This document shows, one piece after another, positions 10,570 to 23,869 of a DNA stretch of 64,000 nucleotides. The stretch's first letter is position 1, and each line of letters opens with the position of its first letter. The position numbers and the translations under genes were made by a program. Under the pieces are notes generated by a model. That model ran no database searches and was not told the origin of the DNA. It saw nothing but the letters and a program-made list of their open reading frames with translations. The DNA is from Chinchilla lanigera (Eukaryota > Chordata > Mammalia > Rodentia > Chinchillidae). The stretch is from the NCBI RefSeq assembly GCF_000276665.1, contig NW_004955484.1, positions 5,526,444 to 5,590,443 of the forward strand. Direction: 5' to 3'.

Positions 10570-12990
10570 GACGACTTCTGCCTTCTGTCTTGGACTCTGT
10601 CTTTTCTTTGCCTCCATGTCTGAGGACTTAAGGCGCTGACTAGCTGGGCAGGAACTACTTGACGGAGTCTGTCACTGACATGCCCAAAGAAACAGCTTTT
10701 GTGGCCCAGTCTCTGCTCTTGATCAAACAGACCTGGAATGGGAGGCGTCAGCCAGGCTGCATTTTTGAAGCCCTCCAGAAGGAAGGCTTAAGAAGTAAGG
10801 AGACTTCCTCTGAGGCCTACACCTAGAGGCAGGATCTCCAGCCTCCTTCTGCTGCTCCTACTCTGGCTTCCTCACTACTGCTGGTTCTCGGGAGTGACTG
10901 GCAGAAGGTGGCCTGGGAGTGATAAGGGTGAGAAATAAAATTCCCACCAACGATGGGGGGGAGATACTAACTTTTTTTTTTTAAGAGTATTTTATAGCAA
11001 GATTGTATAGGCCAATTTCAAAGACTAATACAAAAAAAAGTGCAATTAAATCCTTGAAAAACTGACAGATCAGCAAAACAAAACCACCCGGAGGAGAGCC
11101 CGATGGAGGCTCATTAAGAAAGAGTTCAGCCTGTTTTTAAAACCCTTCTTAACACTTAGCTGGGTACCTCCCAGCAGTGAGTGCTCCCAACGCGGCTGGC
11201 ATAATTAGTGTCAGAATGGAAAGAAAAAAAAAAATCAACCTAGGAAATAGAAATTAAAACACAAATTTGGGAGGGGGAGAGGTTCAAATGGAAAAACCAT
11301 TCTAAATTCAAGCAAAAAACATCCATCAGTCCACGTGAGGGCAACAGGAAGGTAGCAAAATACTCCACAGTCCACACAGATAAATACGTTCCAGTTACAC
11401 AGAGCAAGGGCTGGGCCACAGTGAGAGATTTATGCTGCAGTTCTCCATCTTCCACCTCTCCCCCTCCCCCAAAATATATCCCACGCTGTGGTCACATCAG
11501 CTCCAGGAGGTTGGGTTAATGGCGGATGGATGGCATATTGTACCAGCCTCTGCATCAATTATAACCATCTCACCTGACAATAGGGAAAATGAGATCTGGT
11601 GACAAATTTCCACACCTTTAGCCATCAGGATCCCCACTGCTGGAGTACATGCGTGTGTGCGTGTGTGCATGTGAAACAGTCTGTGTGTGGGAGCGCAGGT
11701 GAACGCATTACATATGCAACCACTAGCCTGTGATACAGAGGTACCGAGCGGAGATCCATTATGCAAGAGCAGGCCACTAAGGAAGAAACGCTCTGGAGAT
11801 GGGTATGATGGTAGGGAGATGAAACCATTTTATTAAATCAGGCAAATTCTCATTTATTCTGCAGAGACAGAGGAAAGAAAATGGATTCCTTCTCAGTATA
11901 TCCTCTAAGCCAGCTCTAGCATATCAGCTGAGAGAGGAGGGGGAAAAAAGGTTCCAAGATCCATGTGAAAACCAGGGGAAGGTTTCCCCTTTAAAAAGAA
12001 AACACTAAAATCTATCTATTTCAACTCCTGTGGGAAGAATACAGGAAAAGAAGCTCACTCCAGAAAAATTCAGGGTGGGATATTCCTCTGCTTTCTCTGG
12101 CTTTCTGATTATTTCGGCAGGTGAAAGATTGGATTCACTGACATATGAAGGCAGATAGGCGTCCACAGCCGGCTAAGGTACTGAAAAGGGCCGAGAAAAG
12201 GAACTGTGGAACATCTCCAACGGCAAGAAACTCCACCTGCCGCCTTCCCGAGGGCGGGAACAGAAATGTCCATTTTTGAGGTTGGAAAAGGGGGAAAAGA
12301 AATGCTGTGCAGAAGAACTCCAAGCACAGAGGCTGCCTTTCATTAACAAAAGGCACTTGTGTTTAGACTGCAATTAGAAAACCAAGGTTTTAATTAAACA
12401 ATTACATAAAGTTAGTTCAGCTCCCCGTATGGTCCAGCACTTCACCAGTATCTTGGGGTTAGCTTAAGAATAAGCACTGAGGAGCCAGCTGTGATGAAGG
12501 GAAAGGAAGTGATGACAGTATGCGTGTAACTATCAAGCTCGATGCTGTACCTGTCTGTCTGTGGTTCCCCCGCCATGTTCTCTAACAAAGGAGAAGCCAG
12601 AGAGACTGACATCAGCACCTGCACTGCGGTCAGCCCATAAGCCCTCGGTAACACTGTACTCCTCCGAGCTGAACAGGAGAGATTATTCAAAGTGTCATAC
12701 AAAACCCAGGAGGCTGCAGGGGTGGCTCCCACGGCTCTGAGTGAAATCTGTGTCTCCATCAAAGCACGGGCCAGGTGAAGCGAGCTCACTTGGCACCCCC
12801 TTTTAACTAAGAGGGATTCACTCAGGCTTGGATACCATCACACTCCTAAACCTCCACAGTGGGGGGAGAAGGGAGCTACTTTTTTCATGTACTGCTTTTA
12901 TACCACCCAGACAGTCACCGTCCAGGACAGAGAGATGGTTCACACGGGTCCCAGGATCAAGGCTCCCAGGAAAGACTTACATATGACTCT
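10570..12990. other. Unique intron, nothing identified
   Basis: No transposon or exon is recognised. A short GTGTGTGC stretch occurs at 11649-11672, an A-run at 11222-11234, and an AT-rich TTAATTAAACAATTACAT patch near 12390. Confidence 0.5.
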
Positions 12991-13005
12991 TCTTAAGCAT
13001 AGAGA

Positions 13006-13102
13006 GGGCTGGGGATTTAGCTCAGCGGCAAAGCACCTGCCTGGCAAGCGCAAGGTCGTGAGTTCAGTTCCCGGTACCAGAGAAAAACCAAAAAAAAAAA
13101 AA
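13006..13102 (+). mobile_element. ID SINE (tRNA-derived)
   Basis: An intact ID with body GGGCTGGGGATTTAGCTCAG, A and B boxes, the GGTACCAGAGAAAAACC 3' extension and a poly(A) tail. An 11-bp target-site duplication, AAGCATAGAGA, occurs at 12995-13005 and 13103-13113. By eye it differs from the copy at 25484 at about four positions over 84. Confidence 0.93.
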
Positions 13103-14269
13103 AAGCATAGAGAAAACCCTTACGTGGCTCCTGGCCGCAAGCACCCTCACTGTTCAAGAGCTGCCTGCTCACATGCAATTGGCTCTTCCCATTCATGCAG
13201 CCCTGGTAAAAGGCAGGGACCACTTTCTGTTGGACCCTGTTGAAAGCACAGCTGGGGCCATCTAGTGCCCCCGAAGACCTGCTGAGTGGATTCTGGCCCA
13301 TAAAAACAGGCCGAATGACCAGTCTTCACTATATGGCTCCCCTCAAAAGAACACAGGCATTCTCCCACTGGGACAGCCTGGAGGGAGAACTCCACACTGA
13401 CACCTGCAGGTGAAACTTCAGGCTGCACCTCCCCAGGAAATTAACAGTAGGCTTGAAGCCCTTCCAACAGCAGTGTCAACAGGTGAGGAATCCCAGAGCC
13501 CAGCCAGCTAAAACCGACTGAGGGCCTCATACTTGCCTAGCACTAGGCTATCTTCCTGGGCGTTTCTGACCAAGATACCAAAAGAAAACCTTAGAAACAG
13601 TTCGTTATTAGTAAGACGCTCTATCCCATCTAATACCCAAGGCTCACCCGATGCTTTCGGTTGCACAGACCACCAACCGCATTTTGGTTTTTCAAGAACG
13701 GAAAATTCCTCAGACTACCTGGATAATAGAAAAAAAGTATAAAAGCAAACAACAAAACAAACTTCATTTGAAGCTAACCACAGTCACTCTTTCCCCTCCC
13801 CAACTTCAGGCTACGGTGCTCCTATGCTTGCAAAGAAACCGGAAGCTTAAGGATGACCCTGAAGACTGTATCACCAATCCATTCCATCGCTGCTGAAAAG
13901 CAAAGTTGCTTGCCACACCAAAATGCCTCACTGTGCACACAAAGGAAGGATTTCGGCCACCTGATCCTGTGAGTTGCCTAACAGAGCCAGGAAAGGGATG
14001 CAGCTCCTCAGCCTGAAAGGCGGGCAGCCAATCAGAACTAATCTCTGCACGGGAAGTAGATTCACTATTCTGTTCCCAGATCTAGTCAAGGGAGGGCGAG
14101 GGGCTTGATTCCCTTGATGCCCCCCATCCCACACCCCAAAACTTACAAGTCAATGCCTTTCTGGTCAATGCCTTTCACCACAATCAGCCACGGAAGAAAT
14201 TATTTTAGATCAAGTGCAAAAGTAGAATCCAAAGCAGCAAGGCTGACTTTATGACTTATTTATTTCTTT

Positions 14270-14760
14270 CTTCCTTCACGGACAGAAGGTTAATATAAGA
14301 GCAACTCCTTGGCAAACCTTTAAGGGTAATTCAAGCGACACTGATGTGAATCAATGTTCCCTTTGTGAACACATTACTTGGCAGAAACTGGCTTTTTGTA
14401 ACCCCCTTAAACATAGCTGGCAAAACAAAAAGAGGGGGGAAAATGTCCTTCAAACAAAAGGATGAGGTGAAAATAAAGAGAGAGTCGACTGCACTTTATT
14501 CTCTTTCATAGAAGCAAATGGATCTGGTGCTTTTATACATTAATCAATCAATATCACTGACTGTACATCAGCAGGGTAGCCAAGTTATGAATGACCTTTC
14601 TGGCAAAGAGGACACTTTTAATGCTCATAAGACTGCTCATAGCTTAGCAACTTTCCGAATTTATGCCTGCATGATTACCCCTTGGAGGCGAGCAGCCGTT
14701 AGCACTGCACTAAATATGGCAAGGTTAGTCGTTTCCAATTTGCGCAGAGGGAAGGAGAGA
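14270..14760. promoter_or_regulatory. Candidate conserved non-coding block
   Basis: Unique AT-rich sequence with homeodomain-type cores (CATTAATCAATCAATA near 14540) and balanced composition free of repeats. It looks like intronic enhancer DNA of developmental genes. The ORF beginning at 14518 runs through it, but codon content continues indiscriminately into GC-rich sequence. Confidence 0.3.
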
Positions 14761-16393
14761 TGTGGACCCGGCTGCCCCATTTACGCACGAGCTGCCACAA
14801 CCTGGGCGACACAGAGGGCACAGCCCCAGGCCCTGGCGGCCTGGCTTCCCCTCCAAAAGCCAGCAGGCCTCCCGTTCTGCTTCAGGCCAATGCAACCACA
14901 GCAGCTGCACACAGCTCATCCACGAAGCCATGCCCAGCTCCACTGCGCCTCTGCGGCTTCTAGTGCTCCACTCCTGAGCCCCTGTGCTGGCGTACAGTGT
15001 GGGCAGATTCTGGGGTCCGCCACCGTGGGACAGTCCCAGGCTTCCACATGCCACGCCCCCTCCCCCCCCCCAGGTCCTGTCTGCACCCTGAGAGCCCCCA
15101 CCCTTGCCCATGCTAATAGGGCTACTCCAACCAGGCAGCACAACTCCATACTTCACAAAAGAGAGCTGAACTTTCCACCTTTCTACGCTGTTCTTTTTAA
15201 AAAGCAATCCACAGAAGGGCATTTCTACCCAAAGGATGACGCTTACTTACTCTCTCCAGAAATGTCCAGCCCAGATAAACAAACAGTTGGGCCAATCCTC
15301 TTTATTTTCCCCTCTCACCAACTCAGCCTTTCTCTTCATGTCCAGAAGGCAGGAAAGTTCTCGGGATTCCATTCTTTGTGGGAGGAAATGGGGCAAAGGG
15401 CTGCCTGTGGGTTTGGATCTCTATGACAACCATTATCTTCTCAGGGAGGCCATGTGGGGCCAAGAGAGAGAATCCCGACCCTCACCACTGCCTCAGCATT
15501 CTTCTGCCACCTTCGCTCTCACACCTGGGCAACAATCTCTGGAGTCTGGTGGCCCATTACAAGGCCCCACTTCCGTACCTCCCATAGAAGGAAGTGAAGA
15601 CAATGGTGAAATTAAAACATAGCTTTAACTTCATATAAATTCCCACAGAAGGAACCACAGACAAAAGCTCACTGTCCCACTGGAATATGGGGAAAATTCA
15701 GGGCAGCATGGGTCTCTTAAAGACCATTCCCATTCCTAGAAAGAATTGCATGGTTAGGTAGGAAGAGGCAGGACACTGGTCAGCGGAGAAGCTTGGTCAT
15801 GGCCATTTCTAGATATGGACACAAGAACAGGACCTGGCCACTCCTTGTTCATATTCCGGAGACTTTAGGAAAGGAGGGCGCACGTTATGTGGTGCTACTG
15901 CCCGACGCTGGGCCCTGGGGCCATGAGACAGACTTAGAGGCTGCTTTCCAGAAGTGGGTGATAAATAACTACAATAAAACTTGGAGAAGGAAGCTTATGT
16001 TAAAGGAGGACATGTGGACACCTCTGAAGGGACAGCAACTTATTCCTGCGCCTCTCCAGCATAATGGATGTTTGCAACTCCTCACATGGCTGTGAGTGAC
16101 ACCACTCCCAGCCGCTGGCGCATCTGCTTACCCTCTCCAGCCCACGTCTACCCACTGAGTGTCCCACCTTTACATAAATAACAGTCTTGTCCTCCATTAT
16201 GTTTTAACCCATTTAGATTCCCTTACCGAAAATACACTTTCTGCTGCAAGGAAGAAGGAGGCCATGCTAACTGGTCACCCCTGGGGGGCGCCACACACTC
16301 CCTTCCCGGCTCATCAGGTATTCATTTGAATGTCTCTGCTTCCCACAGGAAGTGGGAAATCCACATATTCAGTATCTTGTGAACAACTATGAA

Positions 16394-16504
16394 CCAGGCG
16401 TGGTGGCACATATCAGAAATCCCGGCTACCTGGGAAGCCAAGGCAGACTGTGAGTTCAAGGCCAGCCTGATACCTTAGAGAGACTCTGTTTCAAAATAAA
16501 ATTG
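16394..16504 (+). mobile_element. B1 SINE (7SL-derived), diverged
   Basis: Shows CCAGGCGTGGTGGCACATAT, a central GGAAGCCAAGGCAG, and GTTCAAGGCCAGCCTGATAC, ending in GACTCTGTTTCAAAATAAAA. These are the hallmarks of rodent B1. It is full length but considerably mutated. Confidence 0.88.
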
Positions 16505-16654
16505 TGACCTAAAGACAAGTACAGTTATGGGGGGCCACTTCTGAGCCCCTCCAGGAGTTTCCTAGCACTCTGACCTCAAATTTAGGGTCCTGCTCACAAA
16601 CTAGGAGGCAGGATCAGGCTAGGGCTCTGTGCTGTGATCATCATGCCCCTCCCC

Positions 16655-16750
16655 AGGACATGCCGGCTGCACTGGCTTTCCTTCTGCCCAGGGCCTTTGC
16701 ACAGCTGGGCTGTCAGCTTGCAGGCCTGCTCCCCTTCTTCACAAGGTCAA
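16655..16750 (+). repeat. L2 LINE fragment
   Basis: The run GGCTTTCCTTCTGCCCAGGG and CCTTTGCACAGCTGGGCTGT matches the 3' part of LINE L2 (the 'cagggcctttgcacttgctgt' signature). It is ancient and inactive. Confidence 0.5.
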
Positions 16751-17724
16751 GTCGGGTTTCAGCATATGTCAAAATAGAGGCAACGGATCAAGCATTTAAA
16801 ATAACCTCTCTCTCTGCAGTATTCACAGTGACCAAAAATTAGGTCATGAGAAACACTTTCCCTAGATTGAACTGCCCAGCTAATAAATGAAGGGATGACA
16901 GAATGAGAATTATCACCATTTTGCCAGCTCCATGTGAGAAAGGAGATTTGGCAACGATCACAGAGGGCACTAACAAGCCACATGTGTCCCTGGTAGGACA
17001 CTCGACCACACATGAAGCAGCCTTGGAGGGAAAAGGACAACTGGCCCTAAATCGGATGAAGTCTCCAGACATGAGTGAGCGCCAACCAGTCCACAGGGAG
17101 GGTGCGGGACGGAGGAGTACCTCCAGCCTCTCCATGGGGACGCAGTCATCAAAATGCACACAGCAGGAAATGCTGCGGGACGCATGACTCAGTTTCTTCA
17201 ACAAAACCTGTACAGTGGGTGGGGGGTCAGAAGAGAAGCTGACAGAAAGATTCTAGAGACACATCAGAGAAAATATGAAAGCTATATTTGCATCTAGATT
17301 TAAACAAACCAACCATTTTTTTAAAACATGCATTAGGAACTTCTGATTCAGTATTTGATCATTGCCTGGACTGATAATTTTCAAGGATTTGATAATGCTA
17401 CTGTAGTCACATTAGAAACAGAAATACAAACTGAAATATTTACAGATGAAATGATATAAATGGCATTTGTTTCAAATTTAATTAATAAAGTGAAAAAAGG
17501 AATGGGATATACAGATGAAACAGGACGGGCATGAGTTGTATCCGTTGAGGGTGGGTGGTGGATTCACAGGTCTCTTGTAACCTTTTTTCTACTTAGGTAT
17601 GTGCTTGAGATTATTTCACACCAAGAGCCTTTAAAGAAAAACCCAAAACTTCTTTTCTTAACTACCTCTCTATGCTAGGGAGCCACATCCTAGGGACTCT
17701 GCATCCTATTTTCTATTTAATTAT

Positions 17725-17900
17725 TTGCCTGGTGCTTTTATTTTTTGCTCTGTTTATTATCTACAAGCCTGGCTGGAAGGTATGCTCCATGAGAGCTGGG
17801 ACCTAGCCACCCACATTCACCACTACACCACCAAAGCTTTGAAGCTGCCTGGCACACAAGGAAGCTTCCTTAAACACACCTTAGAAGACAAATGGGCACA
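17725..17900 (+). repeat. L2 LINE 3'-end fragment
   Basis: GGTATGCTCCATGAGAGCTG, followed further on by GCCTGGCACACAAGGAAGCT, matches the L2 3' end ('aagctccatgagggcagggac ... tgcctggcacatagtagg'). The ORF at 17725-18192 is therefore repeat-derived chance coding. Confidence 0.55.
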
Positions 17901-18520
17901 TGTACAAACAAGACCACATCAACCATACAGCAGCACCATGACATATTGTATTACCCTGCATTTGTCAATAGTTTTGAAGCATTGTCCATCCTGCACCTTT
18001 GGAAGATGTGAAAGTATTCTCATGTGTCCTGATGACAGACTGTCATGTATCAAAGGGTACACGTGTAAAGCTTTGAGACCTGTCCAGAGACTTATGAATG
18101 AAGTACCCAATCATGTTGGCAGAGAGGCAGTTTACCTCGCAGTGGACCATGTCCCTTGCCTTGATGCCTGGCCACCAGTGCTACTGAGTTAATGGGTGGT
18201 ACACATCAGGGTTACCACCTCCAGCCCCAACAACTGTGGCTTAAGTTCAAATTTGAGCCAAGAATGAAAGCCATCAATCATCCACATGGCAGGCTATTTG
18301 GAAACATCCAGATGTTAGTTCTGAAGACAGAGCCTCGGGCAAGCCTGTGGAAGTGAGTTCAATCTGCAAGTCATGGTGATGCCAAGTGAAAAATGACAGA
18401 CCCTCCTGGAATCCTGGAGGATGCAAATAAAGATGTGGACCAGTGCATTTCCAGCAGGCAGAACCTGAACAGGCCTGGGGTGAAGGACACATTTACCTAC
18501 CCATGCCATAAAACTTGGGG

Positions 18521-18630
18521 ATGCTGGTTTTTTTGCTTATTTTTGCTTTTGCTTTTTGTTCTAGGGATCGAGCTCAGGGCCTTGCACATACCAGCCAGGT
18601 GTTCTGCCACGGAGCTACATCCCCAGCTTC
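18521..18630 (-). mobile_element. Old ID-type SINE
   Basis: On the minus strand it reads GCTGGGGATGTAGCTCCGTG, then GCAAGGCCCTGAGCTCGATC, with an AAAGC-rich tail. It is more diverged than the young ID group and has GCAAGGCCCTGAG instead of the GGTCGTGAG variant, so it belongs to an older subfamily. Confidence 0.8.
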
Positions 18631-18639
18631 TCTACAAGG

Positions 18640-19955
18640 CCCTTATAAAGTGGATTTGGCATTCCTTCCTACCCTCGGGCCACTGACAGCCAGCTGAACC
18701 ACCTTAATGGATTATTGTAAATACAAAGAGAAATATTAGCATAATAACCTGAGAAGACTGCTGTTACAGCCCTGAAACAAGGTACGATTTGAAGAGTCCC
18801 ACCAGTAGTATTCCTGGGCGACAGTCACGCACCTAGGCCACGCTGAAGTCAAATGACAAGACCAAAGACCTGCCTGAGAACCATGGTAGTTGAAGGAAAA
18901 CAGGAATTTTCCTATTTTCTACAGGAAAGGTGTTCAGCACTGGGATCCCTCTGACATCCCATCCCTGCACCAGGGTAAGCACAAACAAGTCCAGTCAGTC
19001 CCCAGGTGGACTCTGAGTGCCAAGAGATGAGCCTTCACCTTCATGGTAGCTCTGTGCTGTGCCACATTCAGCCACAAGTCATTATCATGCCCAATGGAAA
19101 ACAGTAGAACCTCTCAGAGTCCTGGAGAATGGAGATAATGATGCGGGCTGGTGTGTTTGCAGCTGGGAGATGAGGCCAACATGTCTACCCATGGGACTCT
19201 TGACTGGGCTCTCAACCTTGCTAACACCAGTGCTCTGCTGACTCTCTAGTGAGCTCCAGAATGAACACGAACCTCATCCCCACCTAACGGGCCAACCCAA
19301 GGCCAGAGGCCAAGATCCACATTGATGGGGCAGGTACAGGGATCAGGCGGGGAAGATTCTGGAGCTGTGCTGGGGAGGGCCTTCCATCACCCACAGCTGG
19401 CCACAGAGCTCCCATCAGAACAAACAGGACTTCCCCTAGTTCCACCAGATACCAAGATCTTTGGCTCTGCCAAGCCCCCTGGGGCTGAGTGTCCCACAGG
19501 CTGAGGACATGGTTACACCACTCAGATCTGTCTGAGGCATGAAATCGGGGGGGGGGGGCTCCCCTTGCGCTCATGGGTAGAGACAATGCCACATGGAAGC
19601 TTCTGTGTGACACCAGAACAGCTGTTGGTGGGAGAGGAGGACCCACTGCTTCTCCAAGCTCGTCCCACCCCAAACTCCGCCCACAGGAAGGACATGGGTG
19701 TACAGAAGCTGAAAAACAGAAAGATAATGTGATGTGGCCATCCGATGCCCAAAGTAGAGGGAGGTAGAAAGGAACAAAGAAATGACTGTGGTCAGATAAG
19801 ATGAAAATCTGGCAGGGCTCTGTCCTAACAAGTGATCCAAAAATGAAATGGGCCTAACTTTCCTCTCTTGACAGATGTACAGAGAGGGAGGGGGGAGGAT
19901 AAGAGCGGAGAGCAAAGCCACAAAGAATGTGTGTCTGTGACGTGCCAGGCTGGAT
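18640..19955. other. Unique intron, nothing identified
   Basis: No gene or repeat family is recognised. A homopolymer run of about 13 G lies at 19546-19558. The overlapping ORFs on both strands lack domains. Confidence 0.45.
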
Positions 19956-19959
19956 GCCA

Positions 19960-20250
19960 AGCATGAAACTTTTACGTAAATTCTCTCATGTCATCGTCAT
20001 GTGATAGTTAACAAGGCAGACCCTCAAAGACACATTTGCACCCTGTTTTACAGGAAGGCTTGGAGGTGCGCAGCTGCAAGCCCCGAAAGGAACATGCGGA
20101 TTTTTTTGTGTGTATGTGCACTTTTCAGGGTGAAGGGTCATTTCTGTCATCAGATTATCTGAGAAGATCAAGAATCCTCAGATTATGCAACCTGACTGAG
20201 GTCACTGAGCTTAGAGAGGATAGAATCTGAACTCCTATGTGGCTCACAAT
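19960..20250 (-). repeat. MIR-like SINE relic
   Basis: Antisense MIR features appear in order but heavily decayed: AATTCTCTCATGTCATC, GTTTTACAGGAAGGCTTGGA, then CTGAGGTCACTGAGCTTAGA and GAATCTGAACTCC. A non-MIR stretch around 20090-20150 may be an insertion. Confidence 0.5.
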
Positions 20251-21489
20251 CAAGGCTGATCCAAAAGCTGCCCCCGCAACCTCCACCGCACTTGCTGCAT
20301 GAGAGAGGTGAAGAACCACAGAGGGGTTTCCTCGGAGCAGGAGATGGGAAAAGAAACGGGGTGGGTGCTTGGTCAAAGCAAAAATCTGAGGACGTTTAAG
20401 AGGCCCTTTCGTTCGACCCCAGAAGTTCTTCAAAGCAATTTCACCCCTCAATACATTCAATCTACAAGAGTAACACCTTTTCATGGAGTCAACACCACCA
20501 CACCCAGCTCCGCTTTCATAGAGGCACCAACCTGCAGTCCCAACTATACCTGAGGTCAGAAAATGACCTAAGAACAACAGGATAAGCAACAGCTATCCAC
20601 TTTCCTGCATTATACACTCTTTTTAGAAGGAAATTCTGCAATATACAAACAGTCATTATCTTCAGGGAAGGGGAGCCTCATCCTTATGGGTCAACTCTCT
20701 CCTCAGTGCACACACTGCCATTTTAAATTAACAAACATCTTTTATTTTGGAGCGGGGGAGGGGGTCTGCTTACACAGCAATTAGGAATGCATCTCACTGG
20801 CATGACTGTTTCCCGCTCCAGGCTGAGCCACTACGACCTGGAGTCGGGGGTCCGGTCCTGCAGCCCAGCGGGAGGCTCTGCAGTCGGCACCCTCAGCCCC
20901 GGTCCCTGGTACATCAGAAACCTGTCAGCCACAACCCTCTGCAGAGACACTCAGCCTTGATTCTGCGCCACACAGAGTCCGTATGGCAGTGCAGCATATT
21001 GTGTGATTCCTCTGAGCAGTTACATGAAATTTAGGAAAAACACCATTTTTGAAGCAGGGTAGGGGAAAAGCGTGGAGTGGTAGCACCCAGCTAACAAACA
21101 CTGGAAAATGTGGCTTTCCAAAAGCAGAGAGGTGCATTCTGTGTACACCTGATTAGGAAGACGAGGACTGCTTTTTAACTGTGCCTCCTTTCTACGTGCG
21201 GGACGGAAAGACAGATACAACACATTCAGAAGACAAAACATGCCCTAGTTCAAAGGCTGCAAGAAGCAACAACATAATCCTATGAGCTAGTGCCCTCTGG
21301 AGCCAAGGAGCAGTTAAACTCTTCTTCCATTTACTGTTGACACTGGTTGAAACAAGTAATCCACATTTATTTTGGTTGGATTGTCTGTTTTTGTTCATGC
21401 AGTCATTTCCTGTCAATTTTCAAGCAGTGACGAAGGGAGAGTACGGTGTTACAGAAATGACGGCGGTGTAACGCCTGTGTGAGCCAGCA

Positions 21490-21960
21490 CTGTTTTCTTC
21501 TTTAATACGTCCTTTCGGTACATAATGATTACATTCATCACGGGGAGCTGGTAACTGTACACAACACATTTTAACTCTTTTGACATCCTCTCCCCCAGCT
21601 TCATTCCTTGGTCCCTTCCCATCTGTGAAAGAGCTATCTTCCTCTTTCCTATTTTCTCTTATTTTGCTCTTTAAATTATTTACACTTTGGGTTTCTCAAA
21701 GAAGAGAAACCACGGAATATTTAAGCCTGTGTATCTGATTTACTTCACTTAACACTGTGGGCCTCAAAGTTCCCCCATTTGCCTATAAATGGCTCAGATT
21801 TATCCTCTTTAAAGCAGGATAGTACTCCACTGTGTACGTATACCACACGTGCCTTATCCACTCATCTACCGAGGGACATAGGAGCCACCTGAAGGTGTAT
21901 CCAGTATGAGCAGTGCTGCTATTCCAGGCGCTCCTTCCTGACAGTGGGGATAATGCCCCC
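21490..21960 (-). repeat. Ancient L1 LINE fragment
   Basis: TACTCCACTGTGTACGTATA, CCTTATCCACTCATCTACCG and GAGCAGTGCTGCTATTCCAG correspond to the antisense of the L1 ORF2/3' region. The copy is highly diverged, with no open frame. Confidence 0.65.
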
Positions 21961-22029
21961 TAGGCTCACTAGAGAAAGTTTGTTTTCCTCGCCAGTTTTC
22001 ACTCATCAGTCAAAAGGGGTATGCAGCAA

Positions 22030-22062
22030 TGGGGACAGAGAGAGACAGAAAGAGAGAGAGAA
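22030..22062 (+). repeat. (GA)n-rich tract
   Basis: An imperfect GAGAGACAGAAAGAGAGAG run of about 30 bases. Confidence 0.6.
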
Positions 22063-22099
22063 TATGAATGAATCTGAGGGGAGGGGAGCTCTTAGAGTC

Positions 22100-22340
22100 A
22101 ACTGAGACAGTCGCAGGAATCAAGCAAGATGGCAACCAAGGAAGCGAAGAATTGAGCAAGCTACTAATCACTGGGACAGATTCTGAACAAGGAACTACAG
22201 GAGTTAGCATAAGACATGGTCCCTGCCCCGCAGAGGTTTATAATTTTAGGGATGAATAGTAAGCAGATATTAAATAATCAGCCAAACAAGGTTGTCAAAT
22301 CTTTTTGGAGCAATATGAGATAAACAAAACATAATTATAA
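22100..22340 (+). repeat. Possible ancient interspersed repeat, family unassigned
   Basis: The order GGTCCCTGCCCCGCAGAGGT, TTATAATTTTAGGGATGAAT and AATAGTAAGCAGATATTAAA recalls the mammalian 'ggtccctgccctcatggagcttacattctag' repeat class. Divergence is too high to name it. Confidence 0.3.
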
Positions 22341-23869
22341 TCCTGTGCACGACACCGGTGCAGATTACGTGCTGTATTCATTTGGAAAAGTAGGGAATGA
22401 GAGAAATAAGGGTGGGTTCCATTAGAACAGCCTCTTCCTCCTCCTTACTTACCACACCTGCCCACGACTGGGAGCTTAGCACCCCTAAGGGCCGCAGTCC
22501 TGCACCTCAGTCGTCATTAGCAGCGTTCTCCCTCATTCTCCCAGGTAGACCCTCCCTTATCTTTCACCTCATAGGAGCTGCACCTGTAGACGCTTCCATC
22601 TTCCCCTGGGAAGCCAGTGTCACCCACCTAAAACGAGGAAGGACAGCGAGACTTTGCTGGGTCAGAGTATCTCGTAGCGCCCCCTGCTCCCTCGGGGTGA
22701 CTCTAAGCTCTCCTCCCACAGAACGTGGTCTACCCTCGACATCACCCAGCTCTCACATCTGCCCCTTCCACCTGTTTATATTTTGGCCATGACACTCTCA
22801 CCATTTTTACACAAGCCCACATCAGCAGTTTTCAGGGCCCACACCAATGGCATTTTGTAGGAATCTCCTCCCGTTAATGAGATTCCTCAAGCACAGAGCA
22901 CGTCCCCCCCACCTTAGGTTCTTCCACGCTGATTGTTTCACCAAGCCTGGGCACAATAGGGCCTCGGCTCACCTACGAAGTGGAGATCTGTCCCTGCTGT
23001 CTGTGCAGCCTTGAGGATGAAAAGAGGGATAATTACCTCCAGAAATGAGAAAATGTAAGAAAGGGCTTGGCAGGAATTATAAGAATCTTCCCACAATGAA
23101 TGTCACCATTATGTACTGCAAACATGTACTAATACAGAAAATAAAACACATTGAGGGGGGGGAAAGGACAGAACTAAAAAGATGACAATGATTTGATGCA
23201 AGAGGAAGAAAATCAAAAGGCTGTATTTTCAGAAGAGCAAATGAGAGAAAACAGCAGAGAATGAAGCTGAGGTAACACTTTCCAAGCCATCCCAGGGCAA
23301 AGAGATCTGTCTCTCATTTGATCTCTTCAGAGAAACGGGGGGAGATGGAAAGTACACAAATTAATATGGACTTTGAATGTGTATTAAATTTAACAGAGAA
23401 AATAGAAAGCTAAAAAAACTAAAAAACGAAAACAAAATGTCGGGGAGGCTGGAGGGAACTAGACAGGCTGACAGCAGGCCTGGCTTCCCGCCCCAGCTAC
23501 CTTGAGACTACAAACACTTCCCTTCCTTGCACACAGCGGCTACCAACCCACCCCGGCCTCTGCTGAAGCCAGCCTGCCCCAGCCATCGCCAGCTGGACAC
23601 TCCCTGAGAGCCGAGCGCACCAACAGCAACTAGTACCTTCTTTTTAAAGGAATTAAAGATGAAGACTTACCACAGCACCAACCTTCAAAATCCTTTGACT
23701 TCTGGTCTCTTTGGATCTCTGGCCAAGTTCTTGCCTGATCTTCCTTCTTACACTAGACTACTGTCTTTGGTCATTCCCCAAGTTCACCATGCCTCACCTG
23801 TCTGATCAGTGATCAACAGCACGTTGGAAAACCGTATTAGACTCTTGATGTTCTGGCTGCTGAATTCCC

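Noticed and set aside
14147..14176. Repeated GTCAATGCCTTTC
   Set aside because: A 13-base local repeat that simple replication slippage explains.
14760..15120. Possible CpG island or promoter
   Set aside because: GC rises, but CpG dinucleotides remain scarce. CA and TG are common, so it does not look like an unmethylated island.
14518..15426. Open frame of about 300 codons, the longest in the window
   Set aside because: No recognisable domain, no codon-usage change across a sharp composition boundary, Pro/Ala/Ser-rich low-complexity stretches, and stop-poor GC-rich DNA also opens other frames there. It sits antisense in the ZFHX3 intron.
17725..18192. 155-codon plus-strand ORF
   Set aside because: Its start overlaps an L2 3' fragment and there is no domain; a chance frame.
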